From Forficula auricularia (lineage: Eukaryota; Arthropoda; Insecta; Dermaptera; Forficulidae): DNA of 64,000 nt. A program made the position numbers and the translations under genes. How positions within the stretch are numbered: the stretch's first letter is position 1; each line of letters starts with the position of its first letter. This document shows positions 11,536 through 23,176 of the stretch, piece after piece. The notes under the pieces are model-generated. The model ran no database searches. It was not told the DNA's origin and saw nothing but the letters and a program-made list of their open reading frames with translations. The stretch spans positions 372,001 to 436,000 of the forward strand of contig JALMQS010000088.1 of NCBI GenBank assembly GCA_024734495.1, given 5' to 3'.

Positions 11536-12412
11536 CAGTTTATTTTTTTTTAGGTAATGCAAAGGTCTCTTAAGACTTATACTATATAGAAGCTGCATCT
11601 ACTCTGTACCCCCTTCTTAAATTCAAATGTATTAAAAAAAATTGGGTTCGGGATAAGGCTAAGATTTGAGAAATTACATTATATCAAATGATACAATATT
11701 TCTATTAATATATAGACATATATTCTTGTTGTGTGGTATTGGAAATAAAACTAAATAAATATGCGGCTGGGGATGCGAATACTGAGAAGTCAACTGGTGT
11801 GCTTTAATGAAAGCATTTTTTCTTTTATTTATTTAAAAAAAAAAAAAAAAAAGTAAAATATTGCAGTATGTATAGTCATAAATTTTAGGAGGCAGGGCTG
11901 CAATTCTCTGACCCCTCTCCCTCAAACGCGCCTTCCAAGGGTCTATTGGTGACATGATTTATTAATAAGAATATAAGCATTTGGCAAAGTTTCAATTTGT
12001 TAAATACTTGGGCACAAAACCCACCTCCCCAAATAAAAATGCTGCAAGCAAAATCCTTCATAAATTAAGATGTTCTCTAAGCTGGGGAGATGCCTAAATA
12101 TTCTAATATCTATATCTAGATAAATAGTTTAGGCTGACCCTAGTAACTACAATATGTTTTCTTAATTTTATATTTTAACATTTATATTTATAATAGAAAT
12201 AATTTAATTTTTTATGACAAATTCTCGGATTTTAGTAGAAATATACTTTAATTGCCAAATCAGAGGGGTTTTATCCCCCTCCAGATATATATTTATTTTT
12301 AAGTTACATATCATAGTGGTGAGTGAGAAATAAATAATACCTATCTCATATTAAAAAAAAAGAAAGTTATTTCCGCCCAAAATTAGTTAGGTATATATGT
12401 AAATAGCAGTGG
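11536..12412. other. Non-coding stretch, LINE 3' remnant at its start
   Basis: Positions 11552-11640 resemble the 3' UTR of the LINE fragment at 58452-58540. The rest, including a poly-A run at 11837-11854, has no gene. Confidence 0.4.
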
Positions 12413-12610
12413 CGTGCGGCGTATCCATAAAATTTCTAACATTTAGAGATTTTTCATAAATTCAGGAGGATCTTTAAATTTTCAAATTATTATCCTTCAT
12501 TTCAAACAAATATTTCTATAAAAATTTACCAGACCAAACATGAAATAATTGCAATTAAAAATGAAATTTTTTACATATGGTAGATTGAGAAAGAGTGGGA
12601 AAATGATCAT
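12413..12610 (-). mobile_element. Diverged end of the hAT-like element seen complete at 48351-49436
   Basis: CAGTGGCGTGCGG begins a stretch whose reverse complement follows the right end of 48351-49436 (CGTATCCA, AAATTTCAAACATTTAGAG, TCCTAAAATTT, AATTATTATCC). The other end was not found. Confidence 0.55.
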
Positions 12611-12884
12611 TATTTTATTTTTTCTTTGAAGGACTTTCACCATCTTGATGAAAAACTAATATTAGAATAATATATTCGGAGTAACTTAAAAAATTGAAAT
12701 TATTTACTTCGTAGTTTTGATAAAAAAATAAAACATATTTGGACGATTATTTTTAGCAGAGGGGATATAATTTCAATAGCTTGGAAACGATCCATTCATA
12801 AAGAGAATATAGTAGTGTAAAAAGTACAGTCACGTTAAAAAACATAACTTAAAATTTTAGCACCGTTCATATATCGTTGGGTTA

Positions 12885-13127
12885 GAGTGTAAAGCTGCTA
12901 ACTCCATTTTTTTATCATATATGACATATTAATACCGTTCGAAAGAAAAAGAAATGCAGCATCGTCCAAGTAAAACTGCTACTTAAAATGACGATCGTAA
13001 GTTGTAGAAAAAAATGTGAAAAATAGTTTTTTTCATAACAATAATAATAAATTGTGTTTGTTTTTCTCTCTCCTGTAAAATTTCGTTGTTCTGAGTTAGC
13101 AGGTTTACTCTCTAAGGCGACGATATA
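12885..13127. repeat. Half of a fold-back element (family G)
   Basis: GAGTGTAAAGCTGCTAACTC, CATATTAATACCGTTCGAAAG, CAGCATCGTCCAAGTAAAACTG, CGATCGTAAGTTGTAG and GTTAGCAGGTTTACTCTC occur in the same order at 36725-37230, where the element is present as an inverted pair. Confidence 0.65.
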
Positions 13128-13204
13128 TAAGAGTGGTTACGAGGCTAAAACTTTTTGTGTGGATTGTCACGAAAGAACCTCCTTAAAGGCTATATTATTA
13201 ATAA

Positions 13205-14462
13205 GCTGACGTGTTCTGATGTGGACATCCACTTGAATTTACCATACAACATGGCCCCTAAAATTATTTATAATCATCTAGGGGAGGAGGGTTAGTTTTT
13301 GCTTTTTTACTTTATCCAATGCAAAGCATGGGTAAAGTATTGTAATCGCTCTCGGGGCAAGCGTGGCTTTAAAGGGTCCTCAGGTAAAAACTACGGAACC
13401 CATGGACTCAATTAAAGTCACAAATTGTAGTATTCAATTAGGTTGAATTTTAGCACGTGACGGTTTTGCCAAAAATTACAAGGGGTCTCGTCGAGAGGCC
13501 AAAAAGTGCCATTTTTTCATTTAGTGCGTGCGTATGGATGGATGTATGTATGTTATCGTTTTTTTGGCCCACGATTTTTTCCACACCGTTGCATCGATTG
13601 AAATGAAATTAAAAACCTAGCATTCTTTTAACAAAATGAAGCGCTGATTAGTTTTTGGTACATATCGGTCCACAAACATTAGTACTTTATTTCAGTACTT
13701 TTTTAGTTTTTTCTAAATATCTTGAACATGACTTAACCAATTTTGATGAAATTTAATATCCTAATTAAGTACCTTGGGGACCACAAAAAAGGTTAAATAA
13801 AGTTTTTAGTAAAATTATATTTTAAAGTACTTTACTCTAGAACATATTAATATTTCAAATCAATTTGGATAAAGTTTAGCAACGATCCGTTGCAGTTTAT
13901 TATACTTCTGGTGACCCACTGATTATGTATTCAAAATTTGGTTGAGTTTGGTAAATGGCTAAGATTTTCATTTTTTGATCACACACCCCCAGTCCCCCCC
14001 TTTTGGTCTGTTAGTTTTTGCATTTTTAGACTTCTGGGGGTCCACTGATTATGTATACAAAATTTGGTTGAGTTTCCTCAAACGGTCTAGATTTTTAATT
14101 TTTAACCCCCTCTCCACCCCTCTTAATTTTAGGTCGATATGCACCAAAATCTAATCAACTCTTAATCTCAATGGAACAAAACTACGTGTGAAATTTTGTT
14201 TCGATATTCACGCTAGTTTTTGAGCTAACGCACAGACTAACTAACAGACATTTTGACAAAACAATTATAATCTCAAAAAATATAATTTTTTCGATGTTCA
14301 CTTATTAGGGCTTTTTTGTAGACCGAAATGCCATGGTTTCGCCAAATTTTTTTTATCAAAATAGTTTCAGCCGTTTTTGAGATATTTCAAAAAAGATGAA
14401 GCAAAAAAACACTTTTTTACAATTACGATTACAATACTTGACCATACCCCGTATGGTAATGT
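13205..14462. mobile_element. Family A repeat interrupted by family B repeat
   Basis: The left end (GACGTGTTCTGATGTGGACA, then TTTACCATACAAC) is the inverse of the right end of 10946-11535. After GGGTTAGTTTTTGC at about 13306 a family B copy intervenes (13307-13897, with CATGGGTAAAGTATTG, GGAACCCATGGAC and AATCAGCGCT inverted). Family A then resumes with minisatellite units and ends with the hairpin CTTGACCATACCCCGTATGG. Both ends of the A+B block carry the hairpin and AAGTATTGTAATCG in inverted orientation. Confidence 0.65.
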
Positions 14463-14624
14463 AATATGTTGGATTTGCTCAAGTATATTTGCATCCAACA
14501 AAGGACATCCATCCTCTTTGATTTCCTGTCAAAAATAAAGAAACATGTTCTTTAAAATTCTTTCAGAAATACTATATCCATGAACTAAGGATTTTGCGAT
14601 AGCTCGTTGTTTCGAATTGGCAGT

Positions 14625-15000
14625 TTAGCGATGGGTGCAAAGAGAGGAAGCGCGTGCGCGGGCGTCGGGTCCTCTGGTTCCCCGATGATCCTGCTTCCAG
14701 CAGAGCAGTAGCCGGCGCCACGCGGACCGTCATCCAGCTTTACCAGGGTTCATGTGGCCCATATCCATCACTCACCAATTCTGGCTTGTCAACCGCCTCG
14801 CGGGCGACTTAGCTCCGGGAAAACATTGACAATTCGAGCCGGTCATCACCCCCGGCCCTCCGGCCATTTTCCGCCTAAGGGCCAAACCAACTACAGGGTC
14901 GGACGATCGATAATCGCCGCCGCATCCACAGCCATGTGTTCCACTCGTACTCCAACAAGGTACGCGGAAACAACGCTCCCGGTTGCTTAGATGTCGATTA
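14625..15000. other. GC/CpG-rich island, possible exon or promoter region
   Basis: This patch is far richer in GC and CpG than its flanks. On the minus strand, ATG inside CGGAAAATGGCC opens a frame of about 31 codons (MAGGPGVMTGSNCQCF...) and runs to CCAGAATTG followed by GTGAGT, a strong donor match. On the plus strand CTCCAACAAG is followed by GTACGC, a weaker donor, with RRRIHSHVFHSYSNK encoded just before it after a possible acceptor (CAACTACAG). I recognise neither product. It may be the start of a gene, a divergent promoter, or a transferred fragment. Confidence 0.4.
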
Positions 15001-15729
15001 CCTTCTACTATCTTAAAAGTTAACTTTACCTTATTGACAATCACAAGCAAAGGTTTTTTTCTCAACCTATATATTTGTTTAATAATTCTTTGTGTGTAAC
15101 TTTGTTAAAACGTAGTTATTAATTACTAATTGTTATTTATTTCACTTGGCACTATTCATATTTTTAATTTTTTTTTCACCTTTAATTCTGTCACTATACC
15201 TATTTAAATTTGAAATCTATTTTTTTTTTAATCATAACTTATTTAAAATTCTAAAGAATTAGAAAATAAAATAATTGGAATTATTTACCACAGAGAAAAT
15301 TTAAAAAGTATATTTTAGTTAATCCTATGTTGTTTTTGATTTAGTTGAAAAAAGACGTTTTTAACTAAAATTGAAAATATTTAAATAATAATTGAATAAT
15401 TAAGGAGAAAAATTGTTCACTTCATTTTATATCTATATGACGTAAATTTGTTTGTAATTTTACTTTTGCCTGTTATCAATTCATATTTATATTACGTATT
15501 ATTTAGAAGCTAACGTCCTTGGCAAGTTGAAAAGCACCTATATGATCATCCAAGTTAAGCAAAATGTAACATGAGAGTTTTCAGATGGATGACCATCTGA
15601 GACATTGTCATATTACAGCCGCCCCAATTCATCCCTTTGAGATCAAGTGGGGTAGTTAAAAAGTACACAATGGGACTCCCAGTATTGGATACCCGCTATC
15701 TTTATTAAACAACGCAACCGTTTCAAATA
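15001..15729. other. AT-rich non-coding stretch
   Basis: No gene, repeat end or RNA motif could be supported. Confidence 0.4.
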
Positions 15730-16432
15730 TAATATATGGTCATGGTAAAAATTTAATCTTAAGGATTCGAAAAAAATATATAAGATAGATTTAAGTCTAC
15801 GGTTTTCAGAAATAGATATTTTTTTAATTTGAGCAATCTTATAAGGGACAGCTTTTTAGGGATTTAAAAAACTTTCAATTTACCATATATTTTTTAAATT
15901 TAAAGTTTTTTGCCGAGAGTAGAAGAATTTTTATATATTGAAGGAGACAATAAAAGAGTGTGTCTTTCAATATATTATTTTAATTATTTTGAGAGAATGC
16001 TAACAGCTTTTCTTAAGATCATGGGTTAATTTTTTATTCGGTACGCTCGGTAGGCAGCGAAACCTGCCGAAGATTTCAATTCAATCGACTTTTTTATTAT
16101 TGTGTTTAGAAATGTCTTAAGCGTGTAGTAAAATCGAGTAAAATGTAGTAACATGATTTTTTTCTGTCTGTGTGTCTGTCTGTGTTTAGATATCCACAAT
16201 AACAAAGAACCAAAAGTCGTAGAAAGTTTGTTTTACTGCGAAAATATATCGCTTTTCGAAACGAAGAATTTATTAGATTTGGTAAAAATTTAATCTTAAG
16301 GATTCGAAAAAAAATATTATATAAGAGAGATTTGTGTCTATGGTTTTCAGAAATAGATATTTTTTTAATTTGAGCGATCTTATGAGGGACACCTTTTTAG
16401 AGCTTTAAGAAACTTTCAATTTACCATTTAGG
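15730..16432. repeat. Direct repeat of about 160 bp flanking a collapsed fold-back remnant
   Basis: Positions 15735-15895 and 16270-16432 are direct copies (AAAAATTTAATCTTAAGGATT, GTTTTCAGAAATAGATATT, AACTTTCAATTTACCAT). Between them, 15938-15978 reads ATATTGAAGGAGACAATA, AAAGAGTGTGTC, TTTCAATATAT, which are the outer ends of the 35273-35481 fold-back joined with the middle missing. TTTTGCCGAGAGTAG at 15910 also borders the fold-backs at 35500 and 46290/46660. Confidence 0.65.
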
Positions 16433-16493
16433 CTTTTTACTTCACAATTTTCGATTAAAAAATGCGGAAAATCGAATTGTCATATGGGAAGCC

Positions 16494-16652
16494 GAGAGGT
16501 AAACCGCGATTGGAATTAGGTGTAGACGTCTTTGGAATTATGTGGAATTATTTTGGAATTCATTAGATAATGCCCTTCATCTATTGTCTTCCACTTGGAA
16601 ATGAAGGTGTACTGGTGTACACGATATTATCATAGGTCGCGGTTCACCCCTC
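16494..16652. mobile_element. MITE family F (TIR GAGGGGTGAACCGCGA), copy 1
   Basis: The ends GAGAGGTAAACCGCGA and TCGCGGTTCACCCCTC are inverted repeats of 16 bp with few mismatches. The interior shares TTGGAATTAGGTGTA, GGAATTATTTTGGAATT and ATTGTCTTCCAC with the copies at 18404-18616, 23288-23450 and 30417-30578. Confidence 0.8.
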
Positions 16653-16984
16653 ATGGAAAGCTATCTAACAGTGGTAACTAATCAAGTGATATATGACACA
16701 AATATTTGTATCAATTGTTTGTGTAAACTGTACCGATGTGCCAAATTCAAAAACTATCCGCTGAGAAAAAATTGCCAAATCATTAAAATTTACGGATAGC
16801 GAACTGAGTCTTAAAAAAGTTTTTGCTTTTTCGTTCAATTAAAATTAAAAATTTTCTATCTCGAAAACAATAGGTACGTTTGTCTGATTGAAATTAAAAT
16901 ACATTTTAAAGACAAAATGACTCTAATTAATATTTTTTTTAATCCTATCTTCCAAATTTTTGCTATTATCATATTCTCTTATTG

Positions 16985-17764
16985 ATATAGGTCATGGGGG
17001 GCCACTAACCTTAACTTTGGGAGCCGCAAATTTATTAAACTGTTTCAAAGGGAGCCACATTGTTTGGAGATTAATAATTAATGTTTTATTAAAAAAAGAC
17101 ACATTTTTTTATTTTATAAAATATAAATGAAGTAACAAATATATTTTTGCTCTACTTACTTATAACATTACAAATTAATTTAATTTTTGTATTATTATTT
17201 TTTTAATTTAATTATTATACAGGGTGGGGCATAAAGATCTACCACATTTTGAAGAGATATAAAAGGGTGAAAGAGTTTAACTAAAAAAAACTGAATATAT
17301 TTTTGAAAATAAAATAAATGAAATTTATTTTAATGTATTTTAAATATTATCAGACAAAAAGGTGTGTGTGGGGGGGGGGGATCAAAAAAAATTCTAGCCC
17401 TTTTGACCAAACTCAACCAAATTTTGTATACACATTCTGTGGATCCCCAGAAGGCTAGAAATGCAAATACTAACCAAATTTTGTATACATAGTTTGGTCG
17501 AAAGGGCTAGAATTTTCATTTTTGACCCTCTCCCCTTTTTTTGTCTGATAATGTTTAAAATACATTAAAAAATATATATTTTATGTTCTTTTCAAAAATA
17601 TATTCAGATTCTTTCTAGTTAAATTTTTTCATTTTTTTATACCTCTTCAAAATCTGGTAGAACTTTATGACCCACCCTGTACTTTTTAAAATCAGTATTA
17701 TTCAAGAGGGTTCAAGAGCCGCATGAGGCTCGCGAGCAACGTTGTGGCCACCTCTGATATAGGT
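16985..17764. mobile_element. Non-autonomous hAT element (16993-17756) hosting a MITE
   Basis: The ends CATGGGGGGCCACTAAC and GTTGTGGCCACCTCTG are imperfect inverted repeats. The 8-bp target duplication ATATAGGT is perfect (16985-16992 and 17757-17764). A second element (17220-17679) is nested in it. Subterminal GAGCCGCA blocks appear at both ends. No transposase frame is visible. Confidence 0.9.
17218..17681. mobile_element. Palindromic MITE with TA duplication (17220-17679), nested in a hAT
   Basis: TIRs CAGGGTGGGGCATAAAG and CTTTATGACCCACCCTG are flanked by TA on both sides. Arms of about 145 bp include TCAGACAAAAAGG and its complement. The centre consists of inverted minisatellite units (GCTAGAATTTTCATTTTTGA). 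The TA duplication and TIR style suggest mobilisation by a Tc1/mariner transposase. Confidence 0.85.
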
Positions 17765-18403
17765 CATTGCTAGACTAGTATAGGTAGAAAGAAGCTAACC
17801 TATCGCATAGAAAAAGTAGTAATAAATTCAGGTTAGAAATGTTATCTTGGTCTGGAATTGATTTAAATATAATATCTTAAAATTAAATTGTCTGGAATAG
17901 TGCGTAATTTGGGATTCTCCTAAGCCATATATTTATTCAAACAGTAAACAGAGATATAAGAAAATCCTTTAATGCCTTAATGAGTTTGCAAAATGAGCTG
18001 AAATCTCTTAATGTGCAACATAAATAATAAATATAAAATTTGAGTAAATTTCTAATTTATGTGTTAAGTTTTTATTTAAGCAATAAACAAAGAATTAAAT
18101 GTTACGGAACACAATTCCAATATCAAATAAAATTGAAGCTAGAATAGCAATTTTTACGACTTTCGTTTATTCGTAAACAACCCTTTCTGGATTTTCCCGG
18201 AGCAAATTTGTGAGCGATCATTAAAGGACATATCGATTTATTAATATATGAACTGAAAAAAATGATTTTGAGAATATTAATGTTTTTACGTTTTCATCTT
18301 TTCGTTCATCATAAAAACTAACTATAAAAAAAAAATGAGAATTCTCAAAAAATCCAAATTCTAAAATTTATTTTCGCAGAACCATTAGTTAAATAGGACA
18401 AGC
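17765..18403. other. AT-rich non-coding stretch
   Basis: No gene or repeat boundary could be supported. Confidence 0.4.
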
Positions 18404-18616
18404 GAGGGGTGAATATGATGTACTCCTACTTCCACTTGTACTTCCAAATATTTCCAAGTTCTTCCAAATATTTCCAAGCACTTTCAAATATTTCCAAGTA
18501 CTTCCAAATATTTCCAAGTCCTTCCAAATATTTCCAAGTACTTCCAAATATTTCCAAGTACTTCCAAAATACTTTCAAAGAGGTGTACACCTACTTCCAA
18601 TCGCGGATCACTCCTC
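18404..18616. mobile_element. MITE family F copy with an internal 20-bp tandem array
   Basis: The termini GAGGGGTGAA and TCGCGGATCACTCCTC match the other family F copies. The interior is expanded by about 6.4 units of the 20-bp repeat CTTCCAAATATTTCCAAGTA (18441-18568). The 102-codon frame crossing it is periodic because three units make 60 bp; it is not evidence of a gene. Confidence 0.8.
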
Positions 18617-18835
18617 GAGGACAAGTCTGCTATTCAGTCTCTTGCGTGCAGTTTACCTCCAATGGTTTTCCCGATTTTCGATTTTTATTCATTTGGAAAC
18701 TACACTTAGGTATTTGAAGCAGTAGGAAAAAGAAAAAGGAATTCCCTGTGAAAACTTAGGGAATAAACTAGAAAATTTAAGATATCATTAGAAATAATAA
18801 TTTAACGATTTTCTCTACTGTTTAACGAAATAAAG
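18617..18835. other. Short non-coding stretch
   Basis: Nothing recognisable apart from AT-rich sequence. Confidence 0.3.
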
Positions 18836-19695
18836 TACAGTGTGTCATTTTGAAAACTTCCCACCCCTAGTATCACTAAATGGGCAAATTATTTCAAAAA
18901 TCGCTGAGACACGTCAAATTTGTATTCAAGGGGAATTTTGACGTATAAATTAGATCGCCTTCCTTCACCCCCCTGCCTCCCAGAGCCCCAAAAACAAATC
19001 TTAAATGAGAAAGCGAGTCGAGTGAGACATCATTTTGAAGGACTTTTTATTCTCTACATTTTGGTATGCCATCTTTTAAATTTGATTACTGCTTTGCCAA
19101 GTTAAACGACTTTGAATATTCCAAAATTGAATTTTTGTAATTATTTATGTGTTACATTAAACTTATAAATTCTCATTAAAACAGGTTTTGACAGTGGTAC
19201 GTTGTTTTAATAAATCAGTTTTGGCGTTTTCAATTGTAAAATAAATGTACAAGAATAAAAAATCTAATTTGTTTGTGTTTTACGTTAATCTAGTAGGTAT
19301 GTTGCTACTTTATCTGTAAAAATTGATTTATTAAAACAACGTACCAACGTCAAAACCTGTTTTAATGAGAATTTATAAGTTTAATGTATCACACAAATAA
19401 TTACAAAAATTCAAATTTTGGAATATTCAAAGTCGCCTAACTTGACAACGCAGCACTCAAATTTAAAAAATACACACCCTCAAAATGATGTTTCACTCGA
19501 CCCCCTTTCCTAATTAAGATTTTTTTTTTTTTGGGGGGGGGGGCTCTGGGGGCAGGGGGGTGAAGGGGGCGATCTAATTTATACGTCAAAATTCTTCCCC
19601 CTCGAATACAAATTTGACGTGTCTCAGCGATTTTTGAAATAATTTGCCAGTTTAGCGATACTAGGGGTGGGTAGTTTTCAAATTGACACACTGTA
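18836..19695. mobile_element. Large palindromic MITE with TA duplication (18838-19693)
   Basis: TIRs begin CAGTGTGTCATTTTGAAAAC and end in the complementary GTTTTCAAATTGACACACTG, both next to TA. The arms are about 390 bp with strong but imperfect complementarity (ATCGCTGAGACACGTC, GACGTATAAATTAGATCGCC, TTCTCATTAAAACAGG and their complements). The centre is near 19265. A G-rich run at 19536-19560 lies in the right arm. The two open frames in opposite arms are mirror images and not genes. Confidence 0.85.
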
Positions 19696-20501
19696 TAATT
19701 GAAACATGGATACATTTTGCCCCCTGCCAAGAATTTTACATTTAAAATTTATTTTTCAATTTTATTAATTATTATAAATTTTCGAATGCTTATTAATTTT
19801 AATAATTGTCCATTTATTTGTCAAACACTCTCCGGCCCTCTACTAAGGGCAAATTCCAGGGCTACGCGGTGCGCATTAACCTATGTTGGCCCTGAGTCTG
19901 GCTACCACCCTAATGTCTGTTCTGTTCGCCTTTAAATGTCTAGCTTTAAAAGTTCCGGTTCAAAAAAGTAAAAAGAAAATTTTTTATAGAGATTTTAATG
20001 CGAAGTTATATTTAAGTTTTTATTAATTACTACGGCATATTTACCGACCCGGGTCTTGGAAAATTTTTTACTTTTTTTCTTAATTAATAAATGTGTGGGG
20101 GTCGATTCTTTCATTAGAATCCGATCGAGGAAAATAACTAAAAAGGGTGTGGATAGAATTATCTAATTTCTTCCTTTAAAGGGAAGGAAATCCAAGGATA
20201 AATACAACTCAAGACCTATTTCAGACTAGTGAGGATTTAATTTTTAATTTCTATTATTCTAGGAATGACCTTTTGCTCTTAGATCAAAATTATACTCGTT
20301 ATAGAGAGAGCAAATATTTAATAAAATTCAGACAATAATGTGAAAAAAATACTTCTTCTAACTGGCGAACGTACTGGGTCGTGAAAAAGTTTTACTTTTT
20401 TCTTCATTTTTATCATATAATAGAAAAATTAAATTCATTAAAAGAAATCGTCTTAGAAATTTTTGTATTTTCAATGCGGAAAACTGTTTAAAATTTGGGC
20501 T
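19696..20501. other. Non-coding stretch
   Basis: A GC-richer patch at 19828-19930 includes a 78-codon frame with no recognisable features; it could be a decayed exon or transposon piece. No other signal. Confidence 0.35.
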
Positions 20502-20737
20502 CTCTAAGCCAGTGTTTCTCAACCTGTGTGCCGCAAGAGATTGTCAAATGTGACGCGAGCGTTTTGACAAATAATTAAAATTGCATCGGCTTTCAACTTT
20601 GAAATAGTATTTGTAATTACTTTTTTTTCTTTCATACAACTTTTATTTATTTTTTTATATTTAGGTGTGCCGCAAATGATTCCAGATATTTTTAGTGTGC
20701 CGTCAACTAAAAAAGGTTGAGAAACACTGCTCTAAGT
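20502..20737. mobile_element. Short non-autonomous hAT element (20510-20729)
   Basis: TIRs CAGTGTTTCTCAACC and GGTTGAGAAACACTG are perfect 15-bp inverted repeats. They are flanked by CTCTAAGC (20502-20509) and CTCTAAGT (20730-20737), an 8-bp duplication with one mismatch. The 220-bp interior has GTGTGCCGCAAG and TGTGCCG near the ends, as in the related element at 53556-53943. Confidence 0.9.
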
Positions 20738-21360
20738 AAATTATAATCTTTCTCTGATTAGCTAATGCATTCGATATTTTTCTGTCTTTCGCTTTATATG
20801 TGAATTTTTTCTTTAAATTTAACATCCAGAATCAAAAGAGTTAACGATATGGCAATAAAAGGGTCTGGTCAAGAACTATAAGTGGGTGGCGGAACCAAAT
20901 ACTATTTCCTCTAATAAGAAGTAAGCAAGATATTAGAACTTGCCTGGAGTGAGGAAATGCAAAGTTTTTTCTTCTCTCATTCAAGGCGACGATAAGTTAG
21001 ATATTTGTTTAAATCGAGAACTTGAGAGAGGGGTCCTAACAAGCTTATAAGCCAAAGTGGATAGTGGATATGAAGCAACTAATTCACACTTCCTGCTACC
21101 AACGATTTTTTATTGAACAATAAAATATGAATTATTATTAAGTTAATTATTCAATTCTATTATTATTTGTTTTATTAGCATAAGTAGAAATTTTGATATT
21201 AATCTACGACATATTCAAACATCTCCTAATTAATCAGAGAAACTATGAATTTAATTTAATTTTAGGTATGTCACTAAAGACCCGCGAAAATTAATAAAGA
21301 AAATATTAAACTAATTAAATTGTATCCTTATCATATAGTCTTTGAGCATTGATTGACCTG
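20738..21360. other. AT-rich non-coding stretch
   Basis: No gene or element boundary could be supported. Confidence 0.35.
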
Positions 21361-21365
21361 GGCTC

Positions 21366-21430
21366 GGAGCCTAGTAACTCAGCTGGTTATGAAGGGCCTC
21401 GGGTTCGAAATACGTCCAGTCTTTTTGTCT
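21366..21430 (+). pseudogene. tRNA-like fragment (tRNA pseudogene or SINE head)
   Basis: TAGTAACTCAGCTGGTTAT resembles a Pol III A box and GGGTTCGAAATAC a B box. The stretch between them is too short for a normal anticodon arm, and the acceptor ends do not pair. A T-rich run follows at 21430. It is best read as a deleted tRNA pseudogene or the head of a SINE. Confidence 0.45.
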
Positions 21431-21614
21431 ATAATTTTTTTTCTTTATTATCTAATTGGGTTTAATATTAATGATTATTAATAAATTTCTTCATTAATTT
21501 AAGCTTTTATTTTTATCATTATTTATATTATTTTAGGAGTTTTATTTTCAGAAAAATATATGTCCAATATGCTTATTATATTTAGTATTAATAAGTATAT
21601 AAATAGAATTTTCT

Positions 21615-22385
21615 TTAAAAAAAATACTTGACCATACACTGTATGGTAAAGTAAAAACTTAGTGATTTGGAATTTCTCTAGAATCTAGTAGAATCATTTT
21701 TTAGTGAAATTTTAAATTAAGGTTAGTCACCCCTTTTAAAGGATGAAGAGTTGATCAGAAAACTTATTTCGGATCATATTTACACTTATTGATTTCCAAA
21801 TTCTTTAGAATCTATTAGAAATAATTTTTTTAAATTAAGGGTGGTCACCCCTTTCAGGGGATGATTGGTCAATCAGAAAACTTATTTCAGGTCATATTTA
21901 CACTTAGTGATTTGAAATTTCTCTAGAATCTAGTAGAATCATTTTTAAGTGAAATTTTAAATTAAGGGTAAGTCACCCCCTTTAGGGGATGAAGCTGAAG
22001 CATTGATCAGAAAACTTATTTCGGTTAATATTTACACTTAGTGATTTAGAATTTCTTTAGAATCTAGTAGAAATAATTTTTGAGTGAAATTTTAAATTAA
22101 GGGTAGTCATAACGTTTAGGGGATAATGGGTCAATCAACTTATTTCAGGGCATATTTACACTTAGTGATTTGGAATTGTCCTAGAATCTAGAAGAAATAA
22201 TTTCTTTTATAAATCTTTAAATTAAGGTTATTCACCCTCTTGAGGATGAAGGGTTGATCATAAAAATTAATTCGTGCCATATTTATAGTTAATGAATTAA
22301 AATTGTTCTAGAATCATCCTGAAGCCATTAATTAATGAGAAATATTTTACTAAGGGTAGCTACCCCTTTTAGCTGTTGAAGGAAT
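21615..22385 (+). repeat. Tandem array, unit about 125 bp, about 5.5 to 6 copies
   Basis: Units start near 21657, 21786, 21903, 22037, 22161 and 22288 with CTTAGTGATTTGGAATT-like text. They contain AGAATCTAGTAGAA, AAATTAAGGGTAGTCACCCC, a short AGGGGATGA block and CATATTTACAC. Divergence rises toward the right end. It is preceded at 21620-21650 by the family A terminal hairpin (CTTGACCATACACTGTATGG), so the array may be part of that element. Confidence 0.8.
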
Positions 22386-23176
22386 GTTAGAATGTTACCG
22401 AAAATCGGGCAGATACTATTGTCTAGTAACTATTAGAATTTCTTCCTTAGGGGTCACCCATTCAAGAATAGCAATTTGCCGGTAATATTAGAAACAGAAT
22501 CGTAGTCCGGGTGATTTTCTATTTGATTAATTTTTAGAGTAGTTACTTTCAGACCATTAACCCATTTAAAAATATATATTCAAAAACTAAATGTGTTATT
22601 TATTATTAATATAAAAGATTATTACTTTTATTATTCTTTCAAACTCAGAATCATAAAAACAAAAGTTGAAAAGTGAATTTATTAGTACATTGAATTTATT
22701 CAGAAGCGACAGTCTTTTTTTTATGATGAGGTTGCAAGAAGATTTTGTTACCAAAATGGTGCAAAACCTATGATTTTTAAAGCACGAGAGACTCTCCTGT
22801 CTAGAAAGAGAGGGACTAAAGAGAGAAGTGGATAATATTCCACATCCTTTATAATTCGGTGCGAAAGAAAGTTTTCAAGCCTGGGGGAAGCCAAAAGCAA
22901 GCAATTTGGCAAGAAGATTTTTATGCCAGACCTGATCGAAAGCCATTGAAATGACTAAACACCGAATCGTTTTTGAAGGCTTTATTATTCTATAAATCAG
23001 TTATATAATAAATACAAGAAGAATATTGCCTGTACTGTCTAAAATCGTATTGTTTCCTGTGAATTTATTTATGGTCTTCTATATTAAGAAATACTGCTGA
23101 ATGACCATAATCTTAGAAAGGATAGAGCTCATTGGGATAGAGGCGGTAATTGACAACATTAGAAGAATCATATTTT
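22386..23176. other. Non-coding stretch
   Basis: No supportable gene, repeat end or RNA. Confidence 0.35.

Noticed and set aside
10946..14462. Families A/B as Helitrons
   Set aside because: A terminal hairpin is present, but no TC start, CTRR end or A-T insertion site could be shown.
14754..15065. Longest open frames on both strands of the GC-rich island as complete genes
   Set aside because: GC-rich DNA lacks stops by chance; neither frame has a recognisable domain, and the splice-donor signals lie in other frames or inside them. Kept only as a possible exon region.
18409..18717. 102-codon frame with FQIFPSPSKYF-like repeats
   Set aside because: It arises from a 20-bp tandem repeat inside a MITE; three units equal 60 bp, so the frame stays open without selection.
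21657..22385. CRISPR-like array
   Set aside because: Units of about 125 bp are repeated throughout, with no constant short repeats separated by unique spacers, in a eukaryotic transposon context.
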